Source: UBA2336 sp031395485
GTDB lineage: Bacteria > Bacteroidota > Bacteroidia > Cytophagales > Cyclobacteriaceae
Assembly (NCBI GenBank): GCA_031395485.1
Contig: JANNUS010000009.1
Coordinates: 62,001 to 126,000 of the forward strand
Length of the DNA stretch: 64,000 nt
Reading direction: 5' to 3'
Shown here in pieces: positions 26,626 through 34,839 of this stretch; the stretch's first letter is position 1, and every line of letters starts with the position of its first letter. Below the pieces are notes generated by a model. That model saw nothing but the letters and a program-made list of their open reading frames with translations. It was not told the DNA's origin and ran no database searches. Both the position numbers and the translations under genes were made by a program.

Positions 26626-29058
26626 TTAACCTTCATTTTGCTTCCTCAAACTCCAACCAAGACTACCCATCACCACAAGTAGTAAAATCCATGATGATGC
26701 TGTAGTGATTTTATTCCCTATGGTATATGATTTAGGGGCAAAGCGAAATTCAATTTCATGGTTTCCTTCCGGTATTTCCAATGCGCGCAGCACGTAATTT
26801 ACACGGAGTATAGGAGCATCTTTTCCATCGATGGTCGCTGTCCAGCCTTCTGCATAATAAATTTCGGAGAACACAGCCAGATTAGTAGTTTGTGTTTCTG
26901 CTTCGTACTTTAAATTATTAAGGGTGTTAGTTGTAAGGTGTATGGTTGCAGTGCTATCGTATTGAGTAACGGGTGTTTCAAACTTTGAATTATCAATAAC
27001 AGCTGTTGTGCGGGTATCGATTTCATTCACTTTTGCGAGTTCTTCCGTAGGCGAATTTACACTAACCGTTTGTTTTACAAACCAGGCTGGCCCTGCCACA
27101 CCGCTATTTAAAACGAATTGGGTTGCTTGCTCACCGAATATAATGTACTTACAGTTAAGCATGTTGAGTATACCATACTTCGGGTATTCAAGCCTTTGCT
27201 GTTGAGCGTCTTCAAAAAATTCTTGCACGTCTTTGTACAGGCAGGAGTCTTGTAGGTTTTCATATCGCTTTAAAATGGCTCCATGATAACCGAATACCGA
27301 ATTAAAAAAGTATGAGGCCCGACCGTCCATTTCATCGCTCAGTACACGATAATAACTTTTGTCTTGCAAAATTGCTGCTTCAGATGGGCGAACTGTAAAT
27401 ATTGCTTCACGCTTGCGTTTGTAGTTATCTTCCTTAAAATAACGTTTATCAACGGCTATTAAGTCTACGGTTACTAAAAATGAAAGGAATGCGTAGAAGA
27501 TGTATGGCGATATTTTTTTTCTTAGATCAAAGTACAACACAATAAACACTGCGGCAATAAACGACAAGGAGCGAAACGCGTCACTCTTCAATAATGCTTT
27601 GCGATCGTCACGCAGCGCATGGGCAAACCAATCCGGAAGGGTCACTTCGCTCTCCCTTAAAAAACTAAACATACCACCAAATATTATCAGTAGCAGGCAA
27701 AGGCCACCCGTGGAAGCAAATGCTATCAAAAGTTTTTTCTTATTTTCTTTGGTTGCTCCTGTTTCGAGAAATTTCTCAAGTCCCAGGAGACCCAATAGCG
27801 GCATAGAGAAAAATATAATGATCAAAACGAAAGTCACAGACCGGAATTTGCTATAGCCCGGAAAATAATCGAACATGAAATAATTAAAGGTTTCAAAATT
27901 TTTACCCCAGGTTAGCATAAGGGCAATCGAGCTGATGCCCACCAGCCACCACATATACTTACGCTCGGCAAAAATAATTCCGATGGCAAAAATAAATACC
28001 ACGATAGCACCTGCATAGTAGGGTGCGGTAAAGGGTTGTTCGCCCCAGTAAGATGAAGTGTATTGAGCGTACTTATTTATCAGTTGTTCATTCCCTGTAC
28101 CCATCAATGCCTTATACGATTCGCTGTTTGGATTACGAAACGTATAGTCGGCACTGCCACCACCGTAAAAATTTGGTACCAGCATGGTCATGGGTTCAAG
28201 TATGCCACTGCTATAATTAAAGACATAATCGCGGTTAAGTCCATTTCCTGAATTAATAGAGGCGGGCGACACTAATTCAGTTTTACCTCGGGTGGAATAA
28301 GGTGAGTATTCGTAGACTGCCCACAGGGGCCCAAAAAAAGTACCTGCTGCCAGTAGTGCTGCGGGCACTAATAGTGCAACTGTTTTAAAAACTTCAGCTA
28401 CTCGCTTTTCACGGATAGCAATAATTAGTTGCATCAGTCCATAGCCAAGAACAATTAATAATAAGTAATAGGTTACCTGTAGGTGATTTTCACGAAGATG
28501 CAGCGCTAACCCGGCTGCTGTAACTCCAAAGCCAAGAATTCGCTTGCCAGAAAATGAAAGATGAATGCCGGCCATCACTAAAGGCATAAAGGCCATGGCG
28601 CCAATCCGGGCATTGTGCCCTGCCGAAAATCCAATCATCATAAACGATGATAGCCCGAATGCCAGCGCGCCTGCAATGGCAAGCCCGGGACGCACGTTAA
28701 ACGCGAGCAGTAATATGTAATAACATAGAAAGGCTATGAAAATATTGCTAACCGGGTGAGGAATGTTTAATGATAAAATTTGCTTTAGCATGGCGACAGC
28801 GGTATCACCCCATTTAACACTTACCAGATAGGCGGGCATTCCACTATACATGTTTTGTGCCCATAATCCTTCTTCGCCCGTTTGCGTACGAAAATCAAGC
28901 AATGCTTTTGATACCGCCTTTGACTGTCGAACATCACCTTGCAAGAGGGTTTTATTATCAAAAAAGACAGGCTTAAAAAAGATAATGGTTACTATCAGAA
29001 AGACAATAACCGCTATTAAATGAGGAAGAATGTGTTTCGTGAAACTTAGCTTTTTCAT
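26626..29058 (-). CDS. YfhO family membrane protein
   Basis: 810 residues with 12-13 membrane helices in the N-terminal ~530 residues, interrupted by an extracytoplasmic loop with YSPYSTRGK, then a large soluble C-terminal region and a last helix before RKQNEG. This is the YfhO layout, a GT-C-like fold. The Bacillus member is tied to glycosylation of lipoteichoic acid; in Bacteroidota the role is unknown, but a lipid-linked sugar transferase is likely. The C-terminal soluble part contains the conserved FSEIYYAEGWTATIDGK and VNYVLRALEIPEGNHEIEF blocks. It stands alone. Confidence 0.92.
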   Translation of the reverse strand: MKKLSFTKHILPHLIAVIVFLIVTIIFFKPVFFDNKTLLQGDVRQSKAVSKALLDFRTQTGEEGLWAQNMYSGMPAYLVSVKWGDTAVAMLKQILSLNIPHPVSNIFIAFLCYYILLLAFNVRPGLAIAGALAFGLSSFMMIGFSAGHNARIGAMAFMPLVMAGIHLSFSGKRILGFGVTAAGLALHLRENHLQVTYYLLLIVLGYGLMQLIIAIREKRVAEVFKTVALLVPAALLAAGTFFGPLWAVYEYSPYSTRGKTELVSPASINSGNGLNRDYVFNYSSGILEPMTMLVPNFYGGGSADYTFRNPNSESYKALMGTGNEQLINKYAQYTSSYWGEQPFTAPYYAGAIVVFIFAIGIIFAERKYMWWLVGISSIALMLTWGKNFETFNYFMFDYFPGYSKFRSVTFVLIIIFFSMPLLGLLGLEKFLETGATKENKKKLLIAFASTGGLCLLLIIFGGMFSFLRESEVTLPDWFAHALRDDRKALLKSDAFRSLSFIAAVFIVLYFDLRKKISPYIFYAFLSFLVTVDLIAVDKRYFKEDNYKRKREAIFTVRPSEAAILQDKSYYRVLSDEMDGRASYFFNSVFGYHGAILKRYENLQDSCLYKDVQEFFEDAQQQRLEYPKYGILNMLNCKYIIFGEQATQFVLNSGVAGPAWFVKQTVSVNSPTEELAKVNEIDTRTTAVIDNSKFETPVTQYDSTATIHLTTNTLNNLKYEAETQTTNLAVFSEIYYAEGWTATIDGKDAPILRVNYVLRALEIPEGNHEIEFRFAPKSYTIGNKITTASSWILLLVVMGSLGWSLRKQNEG

Positions 29059-29125
29059 GACCGGAGTTTAGTTTTTTGCATGCAGGCACATGCAAAATAG
29101 GAAATTCATTCCGGTACAAAAAAAG

Positions 29126-29211
29126 CTACAAGGCTCAAACTACATACTTACTTCGCAACATCCCGAGGATAGAGATTGTTGGAGTTTGTATTTGTAGTTT
29201 GAGCCGTGTAG
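29126..29211. repeat. Inverted repeat CTACA-GGCTCAAACTACA
   Basis: GGCTCAAACTACA (29132-29144) and its exact complement (29193-29205) are flanked by CTACA (29126-29130) and TGTAG (29207-29211). An inner pair CAACA/TGTTG can extend the hairpin. It lies 9 bp past the 3' end of the beta-barrel gene and upstream of yfhO. It could act as a terminator or be a mobile repeat; there is no T-run. Confidence 0.6.
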
Positions 29212-29219
29212 TCAATTGT

Positions 29220-30206
29220 TTAAAAGATTACCCCAAAACTAAAGGCGTTAAGTTTGGGTCCCTTGTTGGTTACAAATAATTCATTCAAATCATAGTTAAA
29301 GAAAAAGTCAGCAGCGCGAACACCAACTTGCATGCGTACTCCATACCGTACATTATTCAAGTAGAAGTTGTCAATGTTTTTATCTTTTTCTTTATCCCCA
29401 TCCTCTTTATATACTATTTTCGAATGGCTCTCTAGGCGATATCCTACGTATGGCCCGGCACCAATTCGAAATGCACTATGGCGTGTACTCCAAAAACGCG
29501 TTTTGCGATTGCTTCCACCAAAATCAAGCATGGGTATAAAAGAGGCATTTACATAACTCGCAGTCAATTTACTTTTTACAAAGGATAGATCACGGGGATC
29601 TTCTGTAAAGGTTACACCGTTAACAGTTTCTGTGATTACTGTATTGGCTTCTTGAAATTTAAAATTATACATACTTAGACCGAGGCTCCATTCGAAAAAT
29701 AATTTGGAAGCAACCCGAGTGCGCATCACAGAATTAAATCCTAAGTACCATGAACCCCACGGGCGAACGGTGTATAGCGACCCCTCTGCATCCGGAAATT
29801 TATTATTCTCGAGGTAGTTGTTTGTACCCAAGTCAAAATTGAATGAGTGGCGGGTTCGATAACGAGATTTTTTCTCATCCTTCCAATCATCGCTAGTGTA
29901 GTCTTCATGCGTGCTTTCTTTAATAGATGAGATTTCAGTGATCGAAGGATCGGTACTAAAGTTTGTGTTAATGGCGGTTGCCTTAATGGTGTCGGTGCTT
30001 TCGAGTTTAAATAAGATGTCGTTAAAGAGTGCCTGAAAATCATATTGCTTTAAAGTTTCCAGGTCGCTTCGATCTTTCATGGTAAACACCACTTTGCTGG
30101 TTTTTGCGAGTTCAACGATCACGGTATCTCTCGATTTTGACTGTGTTACCGCACCAGCGCTAATCCCGAGTGCCATTGCCATTGTAACTGTTAATGTTTT
30201 TTTCAT
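29220..30206 (-). CDS. Exported beta-barrel protein of a sigma/anti-sigma operon
   Basis: 328 residues with a signal peptide (LTVTMAMALGISAGAVTQS). After a ~100-residue soluble, Asp/Lys-rich region come alternating strands of an outer-membrane barrel type (NFDLGTNNYLEN, WYLGFNSVMRTR, FFEWSLGLSMYNF, FRIGAGPYVGYRLE, ending KLNAFSFGVIF with a C-terminal Phe). I do not recognise a named family. Its start overlaps the stop of the anti-sigma-like gene by 4 bp, so it is the third gene of the sigma operon and probably part of its envelope response. Confidence 0.72.
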   Translation of the reverse strand: MKKTLTVTMAMALGISAGAVTQSKSRDTVIVELAKTSKVVFTMKDRSDLETLKQYDFQALFNDILFKLESTDTIKATAINTNFSTDPSITEISSIKESTHEDYTSDDWKDEKKSRYRTRHSFNFDLGTNNYLENNKFPDAEGSLYTVRPWGSWYLGFNSVMRTRVASKLFFEWSLGLSMYNFKFQEANTVITETVNGVTFTEDPRDLSFVKSKLTASYVNASFIPMLDFGGSNRKTRFWSTRHSAFRIGAGPYVGYRLESHSKIVYKEDGDKEKDKNIDNFYLNNVRYGVRMQVGVRAADFFFNYDLNELFVTNKGPKLNAFSFGVIF

Positions 30207-30922
30207 TGGTTTTTACTTTTATTGGTTTTTTCCTGGCTTAAAAAATTAAAAGCCAGAATTTCATCTTTCTTTTGCCGCAGGTCACCCATTCCGTTACTAT
30301 TGTTTTTAAGGTTATAGGCATATCCCATTAGCTTTTGAATACCAGATGCTTTTTCTTCTTCGGTGGTTGCTTCAATGGGTAATTTCTTTCTAAGAAATTT
30401 TCCATTTACTTCTTCCGCTGTGTAAACAATTTTCTTGTAGGACGATATTTCAGATGACTGGGTATCGTTCACCGCGGCAATGGCAAGTGCTTCAGTTGCG
30501 ATTGCGTCAACCTGCGGGTTGATGTTTTCAATAGCCATCGTTTTCTTTTCCTCATTAGCAGCCAGTGATCGTTTATCTTTTTTATAAAGCTTATCGCCAG
30601 GCTTAGCTTCCTTTTTTGCTAGATTTTTTGTACCGATAGGTGGTATTATAGTTAACTGGATAGTATTTTTTTTGATGGGGTCAGTTTTTTTAGTGAGATC
30701 GGTTGGTACGGTTACGGATAGTTTATTGTCAGGTTTTTCGGTTGGCCACAAAAGAGATGTAGCCACGGCTAGCACTATTATACTGGCAGCAATTTTTACC
30801 CACCGTAATTTAAAATTTGGTTTATCCAGTGTGGCTTCAATTCTCTCCCACGCAGCATGAGGTGCTGGCCTTTCAAGGTTATTAAGTTTCTGCTGAAAAA
30901 GTTTGTCAGGTTGTGTGGTCAT
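30203..30922 (-). CDS. Anti-sigma factor-like membrane protein
   Basis: 239 residues. A short cytoplasmic N-terminus (KLFQQKLNNLERPAPHAAWERIEATL) precedes one membrane helix at about 41-62 (WVKIAASIIVLAVATSLLW) and a long, Lys/Glu/Thr-rich periplasmic tail without clear domain. The WERIEA-type N-terminus followed by one helix is the usual layout of Bacteroidota proteins encoded after ECF sigma factors. The start lies 17 nt inside the sigma gene, indicating translational coupling. Its function as anti-sigma factor is inferred from order and topology. Confidence 0.75.
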   Translation of the reverse strand: MTTQPDKLFQQKLNNLERPAPHAAWERIEATLDKPNFKLRWVKIAASIIVLAVATSLLWPTEKPDNKLSVTVPTDLTKKTDPIKKNTIQLTIIPPIGTKNLAKKEAKPGDKLYKKDKRSLAANEEKKTMAIENINPQVDAIATEALAIAAVNDTQSSEISSYKKIVYTAEEVNGKFLRKKLPIEATTEEEKASGIQKLMGYAYNLKNNSNGMGDLRQKKDEILAFNFLSQEKTNKSKNQ

Positions 30923-31487
30923 GGCGATGTTGGTTTGGTAACGAGTCGCGCTCGACTAAAAGTTTTTGCAAGTACACTCGTGCCCTGCTTAATTGCGACT
31001 TTGAAGTGTTTTCGCTAATGTTTAATTGTTCTGCTATTTCTTTATGGGTGAATCCATCAATGGCATATAGATTAAATACGATGCGATAGCCCATAGGAAG
31101 TTCTTGAATCATAATCAATAAGTCCTCTGCTTCCAGATGATCGCTGCTATGTTGGTAATTAGGTTCTCGGTCAGCCGCTTCAAGTTCTGTTTCCAGATAC
31201 ATAGATCGATTCTTTCGAATGTAAGTAAGGGCTTCATTTACAACGATCCGCCTGATCCATCCTTCAAAGCTGCCATTACCCTTATACTGATCAATTTTTG
31301 TTAAAATTTTATTGAAAGCTATTACCAAAACATCTTCAGCATTCATAGAATCTTTGATATACCGACAGCAGAGGGCGTACATTTTCGATGAAAATGTATC
31401 GTACAGGAGTTTTTGGGCGCTTCTTGTTCGCCTTAAACAACCTTTAATGAGTTCGTCCTCGTTTGCCCGGTAAATCTTTAATTCCAT
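30906..31487 (-). CDS. RNA polymerase sigma factor, ECF subfamily
   Basis: 193 residues: sigma-2 (about 25-95, with RYIKDSMNAEDVLVIAFNKI and GWIRRIVVNEAL) and sigma-4 (about 125-178, with GFTHKEIAEQLNISENTSKSQLSRAR as recognition helix). It heads a three-gene operon with an anti-sigma-like membrane protein and a beta-barrel protein, both overlapping at their junctions. Upstream on the same strand is TATAGTTG at 31498-31505, close to but not a perfect -7 element. Confidence 0.93.
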   Translation of the reverse strand: MELKIYRANEDELIKGCLRRTRSAQKLLYDTFSSKMYALCCRYIKDSMNAEDVLVIAFNKILTKIDQYKGNGSFEGWIRRIVVNEALTYIRKNRSMYLETELEAADREPNYQHSSDHLEAEDLLIMIQELPMGYRIVFNLYAIDGFTHKEIAEQLNISENTSKSQLSRARVYLQKLLVERDSLPNQHRHDHTT

Positions 31488-31547
31488 TTAAAGGATTCAA
31501 CTATAAGATGTCAATACGACTGAAGGGGTTGCATGGGTTCATAAAAT

Positions 31548-31586
31548 AATCAGCCCCACATTCAAAACATGAATATGAGGCTGATT
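31548..31586 (-). terminator. Hairpin downstream of the 23-aa peptide frame
   Basis: AATCAGCCTCATATTCA (read on the minus strand) pairs with its near complement across a 5-nt loop: 17 positions with two mismatches. On the minus strand it is followed by ATTTTATG. It lies 22 bp past the stop of the putative small peptide gene. Confidence 0.55.
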
Positions 31587-31608
31587 TATGGAAATGTATA
31601 TCGAATTG

Positions 31609-31680
31609 TTACCGAAGCAACCTGCCAATGACCAGGCCGATATAGAAAAGCAATACAATAAATAAGAGGATCAAAAACAT
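31609..31680 (-). CDS. Putative 23-aa single-helix membrane peptide
   Basis: An ATG at 31680 opens 23 codons ending in TAA at 31609-31611. The product is MFLILLFIVLLFYIGLVIG followed by RLLR: one perfect membrane helix with a positively charged C-terminus. TACATTTG at 31685-31692 (minus strand) fits the TAnnTTTG -7 consensus but ends only 4 nt before the ATG, so translation would be almost leaderless. A hairpin follows the stop. No other gene occupies this 376-bp gap. Expression is not shown, and homology cannot be tested here. Confidence 0.42.
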   Translation of the reverse strand: MFLILLFIVLLFYIGLVIGRLLR

Positions 31681-31746
31681 GAGGCAAATGTATTATAATT
31701 TTGTATAAATGAGTATCCGTAATAAGTCCTAAATAATATTTGTTCA

Positions 31747-31854
31747 TCATTTCGCAGTCCGCCTACGGCAGGACGGAGAAATCCCCTTATTCGCTTAACC
31801 CTCAAGGGGATTTCTCCGCTCACCCTCCTTCGTCAGGTTCGCTGCGAAATGACG
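31747..31854. repeat. Nested inverted repeat element, full copy
   Basis: Outer arms TCATTTCGCAG (31747-31757) and CTGCGAAATGA (31842-31852); inner arms of 15 bp, CGGAGAAATCCCCTT (31774-31788) and its exact complement (31804-31818), with a 15-nt loop. The left side also contains GCCTACGGCAGG and the right side CCTCCTTCGTCAGG. The element sits just downstream of the PspC gene and appears in part at 17359-17419. It looks like a non-coding mobile repeat. Confidence 0.72.
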
Positions 31855-31863
31855 TTTGAGATT

Positions 31864-34230
31864 TTACTCATTAACTACTATCGCGGGTTCTCCTCTATAG
31901 CTCACTTTGCTGGCAAGGCCTTCTTTAATCTCCAACCTTCCGGTGGCATATACTTTTGCCGAAGATGCTCCGTTAGCTTCAACGATGGCGTTTTCGGTAG
32001 TAAAGTCATAAGCCTTCAATTGTGAGGCGCCCTGTATGGTTGCTTCCATGGTATTGCCTTCTCCATGAAGTTCAAGTTGTGAGGCACCCGCCATGTTAAT
32101 TGTTATATCGTTGGCATTTATTTGCCCTTCAATATTTACAGCACCTAACACATCGATGTCTAGATTGTCGACTGTAAAGCCGCTGAAGATGACATCACCA
32201 GCTCCTTTCAATTCAAGGTTTTCCAGTTCAGCCATCGTAATATTAATTTTAATTCTATCGATGTTTAGAGGGTTAGATTTCCAGTCGAAATTTTTATTAC
32301 CATCATATTCAATCGTCAGTGTTTTTCCATGCTGACTTATTTTGTAATTTTTTTTCTCTGAGTCAGAGCCAATCAGATCAACTGAATAATCGTAACCTTG
32401 CATAATTCGAACATCAAACATTCCACTTATTTCAAGCTCATCAAAATCTGCAAATGCGCTACTGCTTTCCTCTTCAGAGTTTGGTAGATCTTCAGGGCAA
32501 CTAATACATTGAAGGTATTTATCTTTCGATATTATCCAGGTGTTTCCATCCCGGTTATCGTAATCGAAATAAATAGAAATTAGATCGGTAATATCATCTT
32601 GCAGTACAAACGGATAGTTGTAAGGAATATACAGCGTCATATTTAATCGTTGTGCACGAAAAATAGCATCTTTTTTAAACTGAAGATTGGAGTCGAATGT
32701 GAAAACGGAATCCTGAACATTGACTGTGTAATCAACCATCTTCGTATTTTCAATTGCAATCTGTCGGCTATTGCCTTGTGATTCGAAATACTGGACAAGC
32801 TTAAAATCTTTTCCATCGTATCCTTTTAATACGAGCGAAGCAGCATCATATTCGTCTAATCCCGTTTGATTAAGTTTTAATACGGCCTTTCTACCATTTA
32901 AAGTATACGTGTTCTCTATTTTTACTTCACCGTTTTCTTTAAAGGCATAAACAATTTTAGGAATTGTAAAGCCCATTACACCTACACTCAGCAAGAAGAT
33001 GATGAAGAGTGACCATCCTACTGTTTTGTTGAAGACAACTTTTTTAGCGATGGCAGAAATTCCTAAAAGCGTAATTATAATACCAGGAATAATCGCTCCA
33101 ATGCAGGCAGCAATGGCTGTTGTTGTTGGAATTGCGCGACTCAACGCCTCCATTGGCAAGGCAGCTTCATTGAAGGGTACTCCCAGATGAATAGGAACCG
33201 ATACACCAGAAATTAAACCAAAGAGTATGCCCGTAGCGAGAATGATGGCTAGCATCATGGATAACCCTATTGTGGCGATTATAAGACCAAGCGCAACGCG
33301 GATGACTTCGATTAGCGGTAATAGAATTTTTCCGAGGCCTGTTAGAATCATACCGATGAGACGGAACGGAAAGAGAAGAATTTTTATGAATGCATTTTCT
33401 TCACCTTCTTTTACATTTAGCCCTTTTTTAACGGTTGATTCAATATTAGAAAGCGTAACGGGCTCGCCCTGCATTTGCATTTTATCGGTAATAGAAATGG
33501 CTGCTGGCAACACCATCCATAAAACGATGTATGCCACCAGGCCAAAGCCTCCGAAAAAGGCAGTAATCACAAACAAAAGTCGTATCACTATAATGTCAAT
33601 ACCGAAATATGCGGCCAACCCTCCCGAAACACCACCGAGTACTTTCTTTTCATTGTCGCGAAACATTTTTTTGTTGACCTGAGCCTCCTCTAGTTCATAT
33701 GAACCCGGAACCACAATCCACAATACCAAATACACGAGGAGCCCAAAACCCCAACCGATTGTGAGTAATGCAAACAGCAGCCGAATCCAAACAGGGTCTA
33801 CACTAAAGTAGTTACCCATACCAGCGCATACGCCACCCAATATTTTGCGGGATTGATCGCGGTAAAGTGTTTTAGCGGCCGCATGTGCGCTGCTACTTTG
33901 AGCTTTCCGTGGTTCTGGTTCTGGATTGGATTGCTTGCCCGAATTTTCCGTGAATTCCTGTTCTTCCGCGGCTTTAAAATCGCTAACACTTCCCATGGTA
34001 ACAACAAGCGACTTAACATCTTCGGAGGTTATGATTTGCTTGCCTTCGTTTAGTTTGGTAAGAAAGATTTCAGCGATACGACTTTCTATATCGGATAGTA
34101 TTTCGCTGCAGTCTTCAAACGAAGAAAAGTACTTATTAATGGAATCGAGATACTTTTTTAATACTTCGTAGCCGTCTTCTTCGATGTGGAAGATAATACC
34201 GCTGATGTTAATACTAATATTCTTTTTCAT
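31864..34230 (-). CDS. PspC-domain membrane protein with C-terminal head-GIN (DUF2807) domain
   Basis: 788 residues. The N-terminal ~100 residues are cytoplasmic. Two PspC domains follow, each beginning RKILGGVCAGMGNYF or KKVLGGVSGGLAAYF and ending in a long helix (about 121-178 and 186-243). Further membrane helices cover about 280-435. The extracytoplasmic C-terminus ends in a DUF2807 'head GIN' beta-helix-like domain (about 590-788) with ELEISGMFDVRIMQG, LELKGAGDVIFSG and ASQLELHGEGN. PspC proteins take part in envelope-stress sensing. Its start overlaps the stop of a PadR regulator gene by 4 bp (ATGA), so the pair is one operon. Confidence 0.9.
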   Translation of the reverse strand: MKKNISINISGIIFHIEEDGYEVLKKYLDSINKYFSSFEDCSEILSDIESRIAEIFLTKLNEGKQIITSEDVKSLVVTMGSVSDFKAAEEQEFTENSGKQSNPEPEPRKAQSSSAHAAAKTLYRDQSRKILGGVCAGMGNYFSVDPVWIRLLFALLTIGWGFGLLVYLVLWIVVPGSYELEEAQVNKKMFRDNEKKVLGGVSGGLAAYFGIDIIVIRLLFVITAFFGGFGLVAYIVLWMVLPAAISITDKMQMQGEPVTLSNIESTVKKGLNVKEGEENAFIKILLFPFRLIGMILTGLGKILLPLIEVIRVALGLIIATIGLSMMLAIILATGILFGLISGVSVPIHLGVPFNEAALPMEALSRAIPTTTAIAACIGAIIPGIIITLLGISAIAKKVVFNKTVGWSLFIIFLLSVGVMGFTIPKIVYAFKENGEVKIENTYTLNGRKAVLKLNQTGLDEYDAASLVLKGYDGKDFKLVQYFESQGNSRQIAIENTKMVDYTVNVQDSVFTFDSNLQFKKDAIFRAQRLNMTLYIPYNYPFVLQDDITDLISIYFDYDNRDGNTWIISKDKYLQCISCPEDLPNSEEESSSAFADFDELEISGMFDVRIMQGYDYSVDLIGSDSEKKNYKISQHGKTLTIEYDGNKNFDWKSNPLNIDRIKINITMAELENLELKGAGDVIFSGFTVDNLDIDVLGAVNIEGQINANDITINMAGASQLELHGEGNTMEATIQGASQLKAYDFTTENAIVEANGASSAKVYATGRLEIKEGLASKVSYRGEPAIVVNE

Positions 34231-34604
34231 AGTAATGAAGAATCGTGGTGGATGTTAGTTTGGTTGTGCTCTTGCGTTTCGTGTGATGTGATCATGGTGG
34301 TCGAGTGAATTAGCTCATCCCAGGTTTCGGTTAGATTACCCAGAAATTTAACTCCTTTATCGGTAAGCTTATAATACTTGCGCGGTGGCCCCGATTTAGA
34401 TTCTACCCATTTGTATTCGAGTAGCCCCGCATTTTTTAGCCGGGTTAATAAAGGGTAGAGCGTACCCTCTACCACAATCATTTTAGCAGCGGTAAGTTCG
34501 TCCAGCATATTAGAGGCGTACACCTCTCCGCGGGCGATGATGTGAAGAATGCAGTACTCTAAGATACCTTTCCTCATTTGTACTTGCGTGTTCTCAAGAT
34601 CCAT
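34227..34604 (-). CDS. PadR family transcriptional regulator
   Basis: 125 residues. The PadR winged helix is intact: MRKGILEYCILHIIARGEVYASN, then the recognition segment VVEGTLYPLLTRLKNAGLLEYKW and the wing SGPPRKYYKLTDKG. A short C-terminal helix (NLTETWDELIHS) gives dimerisation. This is the short PadR-s2 form usual in Bacteroidota, encoded immediately before PspC membrane proteins. It probably represses its own operon. Possible operator half-sites GTACT and AGTAC, 11 bp apart, lie upstream at 34641-34661. Confidence 0.94.
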   Translation of the reverse strand: MDLENTQVQMRKGILEYCILHIIARGEVYASNMLDELTAAKMIVVEGTLYPLLTRLKNAGLLEYKWVESKSGPPRKYYKLTDKGVKFLGNLTETWDELIHSTTMITSHETQEHNQTNIHHDSSLL

Positions 34605-34640
34605 AGTTACTCAATTAGTAATCCTGTGGTAATACAGGAT

Positions 34641-34661
34641 GTACTGGGCATAACCAAGTAC
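34641..34661. promoter_or_regulatory. Possible PadR operator
   Basis: GTACT-N11-AGTAC is an inverted repeat about 37 bp upstream of the padR ATG. Spacing and position fit autoregulation, but the arms are only 5 bp and could arise by chance. Confidence 0.3.
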
Positions 34662-34766
34662 TGTGCTAGAAAAATGGTAGCTTTGTAAACTACTGCTTTT
34701 CAATTGATTACATTATTTTATGATAGTTTTAATGGTCTGAGCGGGTGTAAAATTTACATTAATGAA

Positions 34767-34796
34767 CAAAACTGAGTTCATTATTGAACAGTTTTG
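34767..34796. other. Hairpin CAAAACT...AGTTTTG
   Basis: CAAAACT-gag-TTCA-TTAT-TGAA-c-AGTTTTG forms an interrupted hairpin in the gap downstream of the sulfotransferase gene (minus strand). It may end that transcript, although only TTCATTAA follows on that strand. Confidence 0.35.
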
Positions 34797-34839
34797 CAGC
34801 ACTTTCTTGCTTTAGCCGCGTGGCGTGTTCGAAGAATTT

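Noticed and set aside
26459..26629. 56-codon ATG frame in the HU-yfhO gap
   Set aside because: No promoter element, no domain or hydrophobic pattern, and it overlaps the end of yfhO; likely chance.
33227..33682. 151-codon plus-strand frame
   Set aside because: Antisense to PspC domains and membrane helices of the 31864-34230 gene; composition is that of a reversed membrane protein.
34678..34685. Perfect TAGCTTTG promoter element on the plus strand
   Set aside because: No plausible plus-strand gene follows; the longest ATG frame downstream is 17 codons, so the match is probably chance.
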